Program-made: the position numbers and the translations under genes
In this document: piece by piece, positions 8,083 to 16,777 of the stretch
Layout: each line of letters starts with the position of its first letter
Position numbering within the stretch: position 1 is the first letter of the stretch
Notes under the pieces: model-generated
What the model was told of the DNA's origin: nothing
What the model saw: the letters and a program-made list of their open reading frames with translations, nothing else
Database searches by the model: none
Source: JAGGAG01 sp964638035
GTDB lineage: Bacteria; Gemmatimonadota; Gemmatimonadetes; Gemmatimonadales; GWC2-71-9
Direction: 5' to 3'
Assembly: GCA_964638035.1 (NCBI GenBank)
Contig: CAZWXD010000016.1
Coordinates: forward strand, 1-64,000
DNA: 64,000 bases

Positions 8083-8771
8083 GGCGCCTGCTCCAGCGTC
8101 GCCACCCGCCCGAGGCCGTACCGCATGGTGACCAGCCCCAGGTACAGCACCGTGAACGCCCCGAGCGACACCAGCAGGGTGGCCACGAAGCTTCCCGGCA
8201 TGGTTGGTCCCTCCGGCCGCAGCACCACCGGCTGCGGGTGGATGGTGCGGAACATGTACACCGTGAGGTGGATGAAGGGCACGAGCAGCGCGCCCAGGAT
8301 GCCCACCACCGCACTGTACCTCGCCCGCTCGGCGCGGTCGAACATCGACCGGCGCAGGGTGAGGTAGCCCACGAAGAGGAAGAACAGGAAGAGCGTCGAG
8401 GTGAGGCGCGGCTCCCACTGCCACCAGGTGCCCCAGATCGGCTTGCCCCAGATCGGCCCCGTCACCAGCACGATGCCCGTGAGCACCACGCCCACCTCGG
8501 CCGACGCCTCGGCGAAGTCGTCGAGCCGCGTGTCCCGGAGCCAGAGGTAGAGTGCGCTGCAGGTTCCCACGAGGAGGAACGCGAGGAACGCGCACCACGC
8601 CGCCGGCACGTGCACGTACATGATCTTCTGCGCCGGCCCCTGCACCGCCTCGACCGGCGTGAAGGCAATGGCCCGCACATAGGCGCCGGCCAGGAGCGCC
8701 AGCCCGAGCCAGGTCAGGACGCGGCCGCGGCGCATCGCGGCGCCAGCGGCTGCCAGCGCACCGCTACTCAT
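8079..8771 (-). CDS. ccmC: Heme exporter protein CcmC
   Basis: The 230-residue integral membrane protein contains the tryptophan-rich heme-handling motif of CcmC/CcmF proteins (WGKPIWGTWWQWEPRLTS) and conserved flanking histidines (VHVPAAW and FIHLTVYMFRTIHPQP). It attaches heme to the chaperone CcmE in System I cytochrome c maturation. About six membrane helices are apparent. It overlaps both ccmB and ccmD, so the genes are one translational unit. Confidence 0.93.
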   Translation of the reverse strand: MSSGALAAAGAAMRRGRVLTWLGLALLAGAYVRAIAFTPVEAVQGPAQKIMYVHVPAAWCAFLAFLLVGTCSALYLWLRDTRLDDFAEASAEVGVVLTGIVLVTGPIWGKPIWGTWWQWEPRLTSTLFLFFLFVGYLTLRRSMFDRAERARYSAVVGILGALLVPFIHLTVYMFRTIHPQPVVLRPEGPTMPGSFVATLLVSLGAFTVLYLGLVTMRYGLGRVATLEQAP

Positions 8772-9468
8772 CGACGAGGGCGGGGAAGGCGAGGAGGCAG
8801 AGGGTGATGAAGACGACGTCATAGGTCCCCAGGAGCCGGAGCCAGCCCAGGCTTTCCGCGAGAGGCCGGCCGTTGAGCAGCGAGGCCGTGACCTGCGCCG
8901 CGCCCGCCACCGGGGGCAGCATGAACGGCAACAGGAGGAGCGGCAGCAGCAGCTCGGCGAGTCGCACCCGCGCGGTGAGGGCGCTGAACAGCGTCCCGAC
9001 CGCCACGAAGCCCACGCTCGCGAGCACGGTGACCAGCGCGATTCCCGGCAGGGCGCCGCGCAGGTCGAGGTTGAAGAATAGCACGAGCACCGGGAGGCAC
9101 ACCGCCTGCACCACCGCGACGAACACGAGGTTGGCGGCGTACTTGCCGAGGAACAGCGCCTCGCGCGAGACCGGGGCAAGGAGGAGCCCGTCGAGGGCGC
9201 CGTGCTCGAGTTCCACCGCGAACGTGCGCGAGAGCGCCGTGACGGCGGCAAAGGCAAACGTGACCCACAGCGCGCTGGGTGCAATCTCCGCGGCCCGCAC
9301 GGCGGTGGGGTCCCGTGCAAAGTTGAAGATCACCAGGATGAGCGACGCCAGGACGACCGCTGCCACCAGGGCCGTCCGGCGGCGGAACTCCGCGCGAAGG
9401 TCCTTGGCAGCGATCACCAGGGCGGCGCCGAGGGTGCTACGCAGGGACAGCCTCCCGGTAGCGCGCAT
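8764..9468 (-). CDS. ccmB: Heme exporter protein CcmB (ABC permease)
   Basis: The 234-residue hydrophobic protein begins MRATGRLSLRSTLGAALVIAAKDLR. It carries CcmB features such as EFRRRTALVAAVVLASLILVI and the ALDGLLLAPVSREALFLGKYAANL segment. It is the membrane partner of CcmA. The ATG at 9468 lies inside the end of ccmA, an overlap of about 30 bases. A longer in-frame start at 9504 is less likely. Confidence 0.9.
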   Translation of the reverse strand: MRATGRLSLRSTLGAALVIAAKDLRAEFRRRTALVAAVVLASLILVIFNFARDPTAVRAAEIAPSALWVTFAFAAVTALSRTFAVELEHGALDGLLLAPVSREALFLGKYAANLVFVAVVQAVCLPVLVLFFNLDLRGALPGIALVTVLASVGFVAVGTLFSALTARVRLAELLLPLLLLPFMLPPVAGAAQVTASLLNGRPLAESLGWLRLLGTYDVVFITLCLLAFPALVDE

Positions 9469-10168
9469 GGAAGGCGGCGGCCTCACGGCGCCAGGCCTCC
9501 GCATCCCGGGTGGAGCGATCCGCCACCGTCGCCCAGCGCCCGTCCACCAGGGCCGCCACCCGCGTGGCGAGGTCCCAGATGTCCGCCGGCTGGTGGGTCA
9601 CCACGATCGTGCCCAGGTGCCCGGGACGCCGTTCGAGCAGCAGCTGGCGAAGCCGGTCACCGGCGGCCGCATCGAGCCCGGTGAACGGCTCGTCCAGCAG
9701 CAGGAGCCTCGGGTCATGCAGCAGCGCCCGTGCGAGGGCGGCCCGCTGCAGCAGGCCCCGGCTCAGGGTCCGGGGAGACTCGCCCGCGCGGCCGGCGAGG
9801 TCCACCGCCTCCAGCGCCGCGCGCACCCGGGCCGCGGGATCCAGGAGCCCGTGCAGCCGGGCCGCGAACTCCAGGTTCTCGGCCACGGTGAGGTCGTCGT
9901 AGAGCATCGGTCGGTGCGAGAGCAGCCCGATGCCTGCCCGGCTCGCCGGGTCCCGGCCCGACACCACCCGTCCATCCAGCCGCACGGTCCCCGCACTCGG
10001 TCGCATCAGCCCCGCGATGCACCGCAGCAACGTCGTCTTCCCGGCACCGTTCGGCCCGACGATGGCCAGCGTCTCGCCCGCCTGCAGCTGGAGGTCCATG
10101 CCGCGCAGCACCACGCGCGCGCCAAAGGCGCGCACCAGGCCCTGGACATCGAGGAGGGGAGTGGCCAC
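9437..10168 (-). CDS. ccmA: Heme exporter ATP-binding protein CcmA
   Basis: The ABC ATPase has Walker A GPNGAGKTT, Walker B LLLLDEP, and the H-loop in IVVTHQP. The signature reads LSRGLLQR instead of LSGGQ, a variation also seen in other CcmA proteins. I prefer the GTG at 10168 (VATPLLDVQGL), giving 243 residues. An ATG at 10219 would add 17 unconvincing residues. CcmA powers release of holo-CcmE from CcmC-CcmD. It leads the leftward ccmABCD unit. ccmE, ccmF, ccmG and ccmH are not in the window. Confidence 0.9.
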   Translation of the reverse strand: MATPLLDVQGLVRAFGARVVLRGMDLQLQAGETLAIVGPNGAGKTTLLRCIAGLMRPSAGTVRLDGRVVSGRDPASRAGIGLLSHRPMLYDDLTVAENLEFAARLHGLLDPAARVRAALEAVDLAGRAGESPRTLSRGLLQRAALARALLHDPRLLLLDEPFTGLDAAAGDRLRQLLLERRPGHLGTIVVTHQPADIWDLATRVAALVDGRWATVADRSTRDAEAWRREAAAFHARYREAVPA

Positions 10169-10282
10169 GCGGGAGATTAGCCGGGAGGCCGCTGACGCGG
10201 GAAGGCGGGGGAACGGCAACAGGCCGCCCGGGGACGTTGCCAGTGACCTCGGTGCGACCTGTGCCTGCCCCGGAGGGCTATC

Positions 10283-10313
10283 GTCAAGGCGTCAAGGCGT
10301 CAAGGCGTCAAGA
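10283..10313. repeat. 8-bp tandem repeat GTCAAGGC, about 3.6 copies
   Basis: The unit GTCAAGGC occurs at 10283, 10291 and 10299, with a partial fourth copy at 10307. It lies between ccmA and the STAS gene. Its complement (GCCTTGAC) appears in the last unit of the neighbouring 16-bp array, so the two arrays are inverted relatives. Confidence 0.9.
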
Positions 10314-10333
10314 TTGAGACGGCTCCGTGCTCC

Positions 10334-10397
10334 TGACGCCCTGACGTCATGACGCCCTGACGTCATGACGCCCTGACGTCATGACGCCTTGACGTCC
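10334..10397. repeat. 16-bp tandem repeat TGACGCCCTGACGTCA, four copies
   Basis: Three identical copies start at 10334, 10350 and 10366. A fourth at 10382 differs by two bases (TGACGCCTTGACGTCC). Each unit contains the palindrome TGACGTCA. The array ends 2 bp from the stop codon of the STAS gene, so it will be transcribed as its 3' trailer. Confidence 0.95.
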
Positions 10398-10399
10398 TC

Positions 10400-10714
10400 C
10401 TATGCCATCGCCGGCTCGAACTCGAACAGCGGGCTCAACTTCGTCAGGTTGAGGAGGAAGCGGAGTTCGTCGCTCGGGTGCTCCAGCACCACCGTCTGCC
10501 GCCGCTCGGCGGCGCGGCGCTGCACCAGCATCAGCGCGCCCAGGCCGGCGGAATCGACGTGGCGCGTGCCACCCAGGTCCACCACCAGGCGCCCTTCCCC
10601 TTCCGGCACTGATTCGAGGAGTTCTATGGCTGCCCGGCGGAATTCGACTCGGGTCTCGAGTCCAAGCGATTCCGGCGCGGACATCTCGCGGAGGTACAGA
10701 GGTGTGGATCGCAT
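10400..10714 (-). CDS. STAS-domain protein (anti-anti-sigma factor-like)
   Basis: The 104-residue protein is a single STAS domain: VDLGGTRHVDSAGLGALMLV with the phosphorylatable Ser in DSAGLGAL, and a conserved hydrophobic core. SpoIIAA/RsbV relatives switch partners with anti-sigma kinases according to phosphorylation. I choose the ATG at 10714 because GGGAG lies about 7 bases upstream. A GTG at 10756 in frame lacks a ribosome site and falls inside a hairpin. No anti-sigma kinase gene is adjacent. A long structured leader precedes it. Confidence 0.8.
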   Translation of the reverse strand: MRSTPLYLREMSAPESLGLETRVEFRRAAIELLESVPEGEGRLVVDLGGTRHVDSAGLGALMLVQRRAAERRQTVVLEHPSDELRFLLNLTKLSPLFEFEPAMA

Positions 10715-10764
10715 TGTCTGCTCCCACACCCGATAAGGAAACGCGGACTGCGCCACGTTTCTTC

Positions 10765-10870
10765 CACCTTCGGCACCGAGCTATCTCGGCCTGCCACCCT
10801 TGTGTGGCAGGGGAGACCCCTGGTTTTGCGGCCCCGGATCACTCCGGGTGTGCTCTTATCGGGCGGATCA
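10765..10870 (-). ncRNA. Multi-hairpin leader RNA upstream of the STAS gene (possible riboswitch)
   Basis: On the minus strand four compact hairpins follow each other: CCCGGA-GTGA-TCCGGG with a GNRA-type loop, GGGG-TCT-CCCC, a perfect TGCCAC/GTGGCA stem, and CCGAG-ATAG-CTCGG. Outer segments GCAC and GTGC could close a basal helix. Segments CCGCAAAACCA, GGGGTCT and GATAGCTCGGTGCCGA recall the cyclic-di-GMP-I (GEMM) aptamer. The usual 5' GGCAAACC part is missing, so the class assignment is weak. The rest of the gap to acs (10871-11120) shows no further feature I can name. Confidence 0.4.
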
Positions 10871-11120
10871 AGTTCCGTTGTCCGGGACCATCCCGGTCCC
10901 GCCTCCCTCCATAGCGAGACTGATGCCACGTTTCGCAGGTCAGTATGATTCGGGCACTTACGCGCCCGGCCCCCGGTGGCCGCACCGGTTTTTCGCCGGG
11001 CGGCCGGGGTAGTCCGCGAACCAACAGTTGCGCGCCGAAAGTTGCACCCGGGCCCGTCCTTCCCGTTTGCCGCCCGGACCTTCACGTTACACGATCCCTG
11101 ACGAGAGCCGACCCGACCCC

Positions 11121-13076
11121 ATGTCCTCGCAACTCGACACGCTCCTCCTCGAACACCGTCGCTTTCCGCCGCCGCCCGCGTTCCAGGCGGCTGCGCTGGG
11201 CACCCCGGCCCTCTACGAGGCAGCCCGCCGCGACCCCGTGGCCTTCTGGGCAGAGCAGGCCCGCGCGCTCGACTGGATCACCCCGTGGCACACCGTGCTC
11301 GAGTGGTCGCCGCCCCACGCGCGCTGGTTCAGCGGCGGCCGGCTCAACGCCTCGGTCAACTGCCTGGACCGGCACCTCGACGGGCCGCGCCGGAACAAGG
11401 CGGCCATCATCTTCGAGGGCGAGCCCGGCGACCGGCGGGTCTACACCTACTGGGAGCTGGCGCGCGAGGTGAACCGGGCGGCCAATGCCCTGAAGGCACT
11501 GGGCGTGACCCGCGGCGACCGTGTCGCGATCTACCTCCCGATGATCCCCGAGGCGGCCATCGCGATGCTGGCGTGCGCCCGCATCGGCGCCATCCACTCG
11601 GTCGTGTTCGGCGGCTTCTCCGCCGAGTCGCTCCGGGACCGGATCAACGATGCGCAGGCCAGCGTGCTCATCACCGCCGACGGCGGCTATCGCCGCGGCG
11701 CGGTCCTTCCCCTCAAGCGCTTCGCCGACGAGGCCGTGGCGCAGTGCCCGAGCATCCAGCGCGTGCTGGTGGTGCGCCGCCGCCCCGGCGCGGAAGGCGA
11801 CGAGGCCTGGGCCACGATGCAGGAGGGGCGCGACAGCTGGTGGCACCGCGCGCTGGAGCACGCCCCGGCCACCTGCGAGCCCGAGGCCATGGAGGCGGAG
11901 GACATGCTCTTCATCCTCTACACCTCCGGCACCACCGGGAAGCCGAAGGGCATCGTGCACACCACGGGCGGCTACCTCACGCACGTGGCGTCCACCACGA
12001 AGTACGTCTTTGACCTGGCCGACCACGACGTCTTCTGGTGCACCGCCGACGTCGGCTGGGTGACCGGCCACTCCTATGTCGTGTACGGCCCCCTCGCGAA
12101 CGGCGCCACCGTCGTGATGTACGAGGGCGCCCCCGACTGGCCCGAGCGGGATCGCTTCTGGCGCATCTGCGAGCGCGATGGGGTGACGGTGTTCTACACC
12201 GCACCGACCGCCATCCGGGCCTTCATGAAGTGGGGACCCGAGCACCCGGCCCGGCACGACCTCTCGCAGCTCCGCCTGCTGGGGAGCGTCGGCGAGCCGA
12301 TCAACCCCGAGGCCTGGATGTGGTACCACGAGCACATCGGCCGCGGCCGCTGCCCCATCGTGGACACCTGGTGGCAGACGGAGACCGGCGGCATCATGAT
12401 CACGCCCTTGCCCGGCGTGGTCACCACCAAGCCGGGATCGGCCACCATTCCCTTCCCCGGCGTGAGCGCCGCCCTGCTCGATGCCCAGGGCAACACCCTG
12501 GAGCAGGGTGGGGGGTTCCTGGCGCTGACCGAGCCCTGGCCCGGCATGCTGCGCACCATCTATGGCGACGACGCCCGCTACCGCGAGACCTACTGGAGCC
12601 GCTTCCCGGGCCGCTACTTCGCCGGCGATGGCGCCAAGGTGGACGACGACGGATACTGGTGGATCCTGGGCCGGGTGGACGACGTGCTGAACGTGGCCGG
12701 CCATCGCATCGGGACCATGGAGGTGGAGAGCGCGCTGGTGGACCACCCGTACGTGGCCGAGGCCGCCGTCGTTGGCAAGGCCCACGAGCTGAAGGGGCAG
12801 GCCATCGCCGCCTTCGTGACGCTCAAGGAAGGCCGGCAGGCCACGCCGTCGTTGCGGGACGACCTGAAGGAGCACGTGTCGAAGAAGATCGGCGCCATCG
12901 CCCGCCCCGATGACATCCTGTTCTCGGCCGACCTTCCCAAGACCCGGAGCGGCAAGATCATGCGGCGCCTGTTGCGGGACATCGCGGAGGGCCGTGCCCT
13001 GGGCGACACCACCACCCTCGCGGACCCCGGTGTCGTGGCGCGACTCAAGGACCAGTACGAAGCGGAGGAAGGCTGA
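11121..13076 (+). CDS. acs: Acetyl-CoA synthetase
   Basis: The 651-residue adenylate-forming enzyme makes acetyl-CoA from acetate, ATP and CoA. It shows the AMP-binding motif LYTSGTTGKPKG at about residues 266-277, WWQTETGG near 416, and the acetylatable catalytic lysine in PKTRSGKIMRR near residue 612. Length matches AcsA proteins. The ATG at 11121 opens the conserved N-terminal region. An upstream in-frame ATG at 11028 adds non-conserved sequence. Its stop overlaps the next gene by one base. Confidence 0.96.
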   Translation: MSSQLDTLLLEHRRFPPPPAFQAAALGTPALYEAARRDPVAFWAEQARALDWITPWHTVLEWSPPHARWFSGGRLNASVNCLDRHLDGPRRNKAAIIFEGEPGDRRVYTYWELAREVNRAANALKALGVTRGDRVAIYLPMIPEAAIAMLACARIGAIHSVVFGGFSAESLRDRINDAQASVLITADGGYRRGAVLPLKRFADEAVAQCPSIQRVLVVRRRPGAEGDEAWATMQEGRDSWWHRALEHAPATCEPEAMEAEDMLFILYTSGTTGKPKGIVHTTGGYLTHVASTTKYVFDLADHDVFWCTADVGWVTGHSYVVYGPLANGATVVMYEGAPDWPERDRFWRICERDGVTVFYTAPTAIRAFMKWGPEHPARHDLSQLRLLGSVGEPINPEAWMWYHEHIGRGRCPIVDTWWQTETGGIMITPLPGVVTTKPGSATIPFPGVSAALLDAQGNTLEQGGGFLALTEPWPGMLRTIYGDDARYRETYWSRFPGRYFAGDGAKVDDDGYWWILGRVDDVLNVAGHRIGTMEVESALVDHPYVAEAAVVGKAHELKGQAIAAFVTLKEGRQATPSLRDDLKEHVSKKIGAIARPDDILFSADLPKTRSGKIMRRLLRDIAEGRALGDTTTLADPGVVARLKDQYEAEEG

Positions 13077-15226
13077 TGAACAGGCGCCGGCTGGCTGCGC
13101 ACGCACTCCTCGTCACGGGCCTCGTCATTGCCGGCGCAGGCCTCGTCGTGGCCTACCTCGCCCGCACTGTGCTCAATGAGGACGCGTTCAGCGGGCGCCT
13201 GGTCGAGAGCCTCGACCGGCCGCCGGTAGCGGCGTTCGTCGCCGGCCAGGTCGCCGATGGGGTGATCGCTGCCAATCGCGACCTGACCGCGGTGAAGCCG
13301 GTGATCACCACCCTGGCCGAGGGCCTGGTGCGCTCGGCCCCGTTCCGGGCCATCGCGCGGAAGGGCGCCGCCGAAGCCCACCGCGTCGCCTTCTCGGAGG
13401 GGACCGAGCGGGTGATGCTGGCCGTCCCCGACGCCGGCGTGATGTTGCGCAGCGCGCTCCAGGCGCTCAATCCCGAAGTGGCCAGCCGGATCCCCCCGCA
13501 GTTGCACAGCGTATCGGCGGAACTCACCGGGGCGCTGGCATCCCGCGCGCTCTCGGTGATGCGCACGATCCACCGCGTCCGCGCCCTCGCGCGCTGGAGC
13601 CTCGTGGCCGGGATCCTCCTCATTGTGGCGGGCATCGCGCTCTCTCCGGTACGCCGGCAGACCCTGCTCAACGCGGGCATCGGGCTCGTTGCCATCGCCG
13701 TGCTGCTGGCCCTGCTGGTACCGCTGGGGCACGCCGTGGTCACCGGCACCGTTCGTGACCCGGCACTCAGGCCGGTGGCTGGGGCCGTGTGGCTGACGTT
13801 CGCGGACGGGCTGCTGCCGTGGGCGGTCGGGGTCGCCGCGGCGGCCCTCATGGTCATGGCGGCCGTCGCGGCCCTCCTTGCCCCGGCGCAGCTCCGGCAG
13901 CTCCTGGCCCTGGCGTGGGACCAGGCCAGGGCACGCCGCGAGAAGCGCCTGCACGAAGTCGTTCGTATCGTCGTGCTCTTCGCCCTGGGCATCGTGGCGG
14001 TCACGAATCCCGTGCATAGCATCGCGGCGGTCGTGGTGGTCGCAGGCCTCGTCATCCTGGCCAGCGCCACCTATGCCCTCGTGTCCCTTGTGGCGCCCGA
14101 CGTCCTGCAGGCCAGGACGGACACGGCGGCCGCGCCCCTCCAGTTGAGCCCCGCGTTGCCCGCGGCAGCGGGCACGGTCGCCGTCCTGGCCGGGACCATC
14201 GGGTTGGCCGCGCTGGTTCCGCACCTGCGGGCGGCCCCGGAACCGGTGGCAGGACCGGTCGTCACGTGCAATGGGTTCACCGCCCTCTGCAACCGGCCCT
14301 TCAACCAGGTGGTGCTGGCCGGCGCCCACAACGCCATGGGCTCGTCGGACGATCCCCACTGGCTCTTCCCCAACCAGGACGCCTCGATCAATCGACTCCT
14401 GGACAGGGGCGTCCGCGCCCTCCTGATCGACGTGTGGCGGGGCCACCCCGTCGGCACGGACATCAAGACCGATTTCGAGAGCGAGGACCAGCGCAGGAAG
14501 TTCGAGGCAGTGATCGGCCCGGAGGCGTTTGCCGCCGCCATGCGCGTGCGCGACCGGCTGATCGGTGAGGGAGGCGAGACCGGGCTGTACGTGTGCCACG
14601 GCTTCTGCGAACTGGGCGCGATCCCCTTCGACACCGTCATGGTGCACCTCAAGGCGTTCCTCGAGGCCAACCCGGGCGAGGTGGTGCTGGTCGTGGTCGA
14701 GGACCATGCCCCGGCGGCCGACATCATTGCCGCGATCGAGCGCATCGGCCTGGGCCCCCTGGTGTACCGCGGTCCCTGGCATGTGCCCTTCCCCACCCTG
14801 GGCGAGATGATCGCCAGCGGGCAGCGCCTCATGGTGCTGGGCGAGAACGCCCCGGACACCACCTCCTGGTACCGGCCCGCCTACTCGCTCATGCAGGAGA
14901 CGCCGTACACCTTCCACAAGCCGGAAGACTTCTCCTGTCGTCCCAACCGTGGGGCGGCGGCCAACCCGCTGTTCCTGTTGAACCACTGGATCGAGTCCAC
15001 GCCCGCCCCGAAGCCCAGCAACGCCAAGCTGGTCAACACCGAGGCGGTGCTGGTTGGCCGCGCCCGCGAGTGCCGACGGGTCCGGGGCCACCTGCCCACC
15101 GTCCTCGCGGTGGACTTTGCGGCGACCGGCGACGTGGTGCGCGCCGCGGAGGTCCTGAATGGCGTGGCAGTCCCGGCACCACGCACGGCGGCAGAGAGCG
15201 CCCGCGCCCGCGCCGGACATCCCTGA
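13076..15226 (+). CDS. Membrane protein fused to a PI-PLC-like phosphodiesterase domain
   Basis: The 716-residue protein has an N-terminal membrane helix (about 8-30), a soluble stretch, then a cluster of hydrophobic helices between about 170 and 390. The C-terminal part (about 400-700) resembles the PI-PLC-like TIM-barrel superfamily. QVVLAGAHNAMGSS contains His418, RALLIDVWRG follows, and YVCHGFCELG contains His508. VVLVVVEDHAP and LAVDFAATGDVVRAAEVLN follow. The two histidines could be the general acid/base pair. The substrate is unknown; related bacterial domains act on phosphoinositides or other phosphodiesters. The topology suggests the catalytic part may face the periplasm. Confidence 0.6.
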   Translation: MNRRRLAAHALLVTGLVIAGAGLVVAYLARTVLNEDAFSGRLVESLDRPPVAAFVAGQVADGVIAANRDLTAVKPVITTLAEGLVRSAPFRAIARKGAAEAHRVAFSEGTERVMLAVPDAGVMLRSALQALNPEVASRIPPQLHSVSAELTGALASRALSVMRTIHRVRALARWSLVAGILLIVAGIALSPVRRQTLLNAGIGLVAIAVLLALLVPLGHAVVTGTVRDPALRPVAGAVWLTFADGLLPWAVGVAAAALMVMAAVAALLAPAQLRQLLALAWDQARARREKRLHEVVRIVVLFALGIVAVTNPVHSIAAVVVVAGLVILASATYALVSLVAPDVLQARTDTAAAPLQLSPALPAAAGTVAVLAGTIGLAALVPHLRAAPEPVAGPVVTCNGFTALCNRPFNQVVLAGAHNAMGSSDDPHWLFPNQDASINRLLDRGVRALLIDVWRGHPVGTDIKTDFESEDQRRKFEAVIGPEAFAAAMRVRDRLIGEGGETGLYVCHGFCELGAIPFDTVMVHLKAFLEANPGEVVLVVVEDHAPAADIIAAIERIGLGPLVYRGPWHVPFPTLGEMIASGQRLMVLGENAPDTTSWYRPAYSLMQETPYTFHKPEDFSCRPNRGAAANPLFLLNHWIESTPAPKPSNAKLVNTEAVLVGRARECRRVRGHLPTVLAVDFAATGDVVRAAEVLNGVAVPAPRTAAESARARAGHP

Positions 15227-15242
15227 ACCTGGAGCAACCGTG

Positions 15243-16763
15243 ATGCGCACCCGCGCCGCTCGCAGCGCCACCCTCGCCCTGGCCCTTGCCGCGCTGGCCA
15301 CCCCGGCGCTGGCGCAGGCCGACCGCCTCGGCACCATCTCGTTCCCCACGTCGGGCAGCGCCGCCGCCCAGCCCGACTTCATTCGCGGCGTGCTCCTGCT
15401 CCACAGCTTCGAGTACCAGGATGCACTCGCCTCGTTCCGGCGGGCGCGGCAGGCCGATCCCGGCCTTGCGATGGCGTACTGGGGCGAGGCGATGACCTGG
15501 AACCACCCGCTCTGGAACGAGCAGTGGCCTGACTCGGCCCGTGCTGCGCTCCACGCGCTCGGGGCGACCCCCGCTGCCCGGCAGGCACGGGCCGGCAGCG
15601 ACAAGGAGCGCGCCTGGCTCGGTGCCGTCGACGTGCTTTACGGCGAGGGACCCAAGGCGCGGCGCGACACGCTCTACAGCCAGGCCCTGGCCGACATGCT
15701 GCAACGGTGGCCGGACGACGACGAGATCCGCACCTTCTACGCCCTCTCGCTCATGGGGCTGAGCCAGGCCACGCGGAATGTGCCCGCGTACATGCGGGCG
15801 GGGGCCCTGGCGCTCGATGTGTTCCAGCGGAACCCCGACCACCCCGGCGCCGCGCACTACGTGATCCACGCCTTCGACGACCCGATCCATGCGCCGCTGG
15901 GCGAGCACGCCGCCCACGCCTACTCCAGGATCGCGCCCGGCGCCGACCACGCGCAGCACATGACGACCCACATCTTCCTCGCCCTGGGCCAGTGGGAACC
16001 CACCGTGGCGCAGAATGCGATTGCCGCGGGGCCGGATCGCACGACGTGGCAGGCGGGTCATTACACCTACTGGCTGCACTATGCCCTACTCCAGCTGGGA
16101 CGCGGTCCCGAGGCTGTGGCACTGCTCGACGAGCTCGAGGGTCGCCTGCCCACGCCAGCCTCGCCCGGTCGCCGCGCCTATCTCACCAACGCGCGCGCGC
16201 AGCAGGTCGTGAACCTTGCGCGGTGGGACGACCCCGCCCTGCAATGGGCCGTGTCCCTGGACGGTGCCGGGGCCATTCCCCAGGCGGTGGACGCCTTCAC
16301 GCAGGGCTACGCGGCGCTGCAGCGCGGCGATGCGGCACGTGCTGCCGGTGCGGTCGCACAGGTCGAGGCGCTGCAGTCCCAGCCGGTGGGCCCGCTCGGC
16401 GGTCGGCCCGAGGTGCCCTCCCTCCTGGCGCGTGAGCTGCGCGCCGCCATGGCGCGGCACGCGGGACAGAAGGCGGAGGCGAGCGCGGAACTGCGGTCCG
16501 TCGCCGAGGCATCGGCCGGGCTGCCGATGGAGTACGGTCCGCCCGACTTCGTGAAGCCGCCGTTCGAGCTGCTGGGCGAGTGGCTGCTGGAGGATGGCGA
16601 CGCCGCCGGGGCGCAGGCGGCATTCACGCGAGCCCTGCAACTGATGCCGGGGCGCCGGTTGTCGCTCCAGGGCCTGGAGCGCGCCGCGAGGCAGGCGGGT
16701 GACCCGGCAACCGCCGAGCGGGCGCGGAAGGTGCTCACCCGGAGCGCGGCGCCGGGTGGGTGA
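15243..16763 (+). CDS. Secreted tetratricopeptide-repeat protein
   Basis: The 506-residue protein begins with a clear signal peptide (SATLALALAALATPALAQA). Helical repeats resembling TPRs follow, for example HSFEYQDALASFRRARQADPGLAMAYWGEA. The conserved segment HPGAAHYVIHAFDDPIHA with repeated histidines and HAQHMTTHIFLALG is characteristic of a family of periplasmic TPR proteins of unknown function. It is the last gene in a group after acs and the PI-PLC-like gene. No enzymatic role can be assigned. Confidence 0.7.
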   Translation: MRTRAARSATLALALAALATPALAQADRLGTISFPTSGSAAAQPDFIRGVLLLHSFEYQDALASFRRARQADPGLAMAYWGEAMTWNHPLWNEQWPDSARAALHALGATPAARQARAGSDKERAWLGAVDVLYGEGPKARRDTLYSQALADMLQRWPDDDEIRTFYALSLMGLSQATRNVPAYMRAGALALDVFQRNPDHPGAAHYVIHAFDDPIHAPLGEHAAHAYSRIAPGADHAQHMTTHIFLALGQWEPTVAQNAIAAGPDRTTWQAGHYTYWLHYALLQLGRGPEAVALLDELEGRLPTPASPGRRAYLTNARAQQVVNLARWDDPALQWAVSLDGAGAIPQAVDAFTQGYAALQRGDAARAAGAVAQVEALQSQPVGPLGGRPEVPSLLARELRAAMARHAGQKAEASAELRSVAEASAGLPMEYGPPDFVKPPFELLGEWLLEDGDAAGAQAAFTRALQLMPGRRLSLQGLERAARQAGDPATAERARKVLTRSAAPGG

Positions 16764-16777
16764 GGGGGCGCCGCCCC

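Noticed and set aside
10757..11120. tRNA or rRNA genes in the long gaps
   Set aside because: No acceptor-stem/anticodon arrangement or TTCGA-type loop was found here or in the other intergenic regions read.
12614..15604. Leftward open frame of 996 codons across acs and the PI-PLC-like gene
   Set aside because: It is the complement of two well-supported genes in GC-rich DNA; it has low-complexity Arg/Gly/His composition and no domain.
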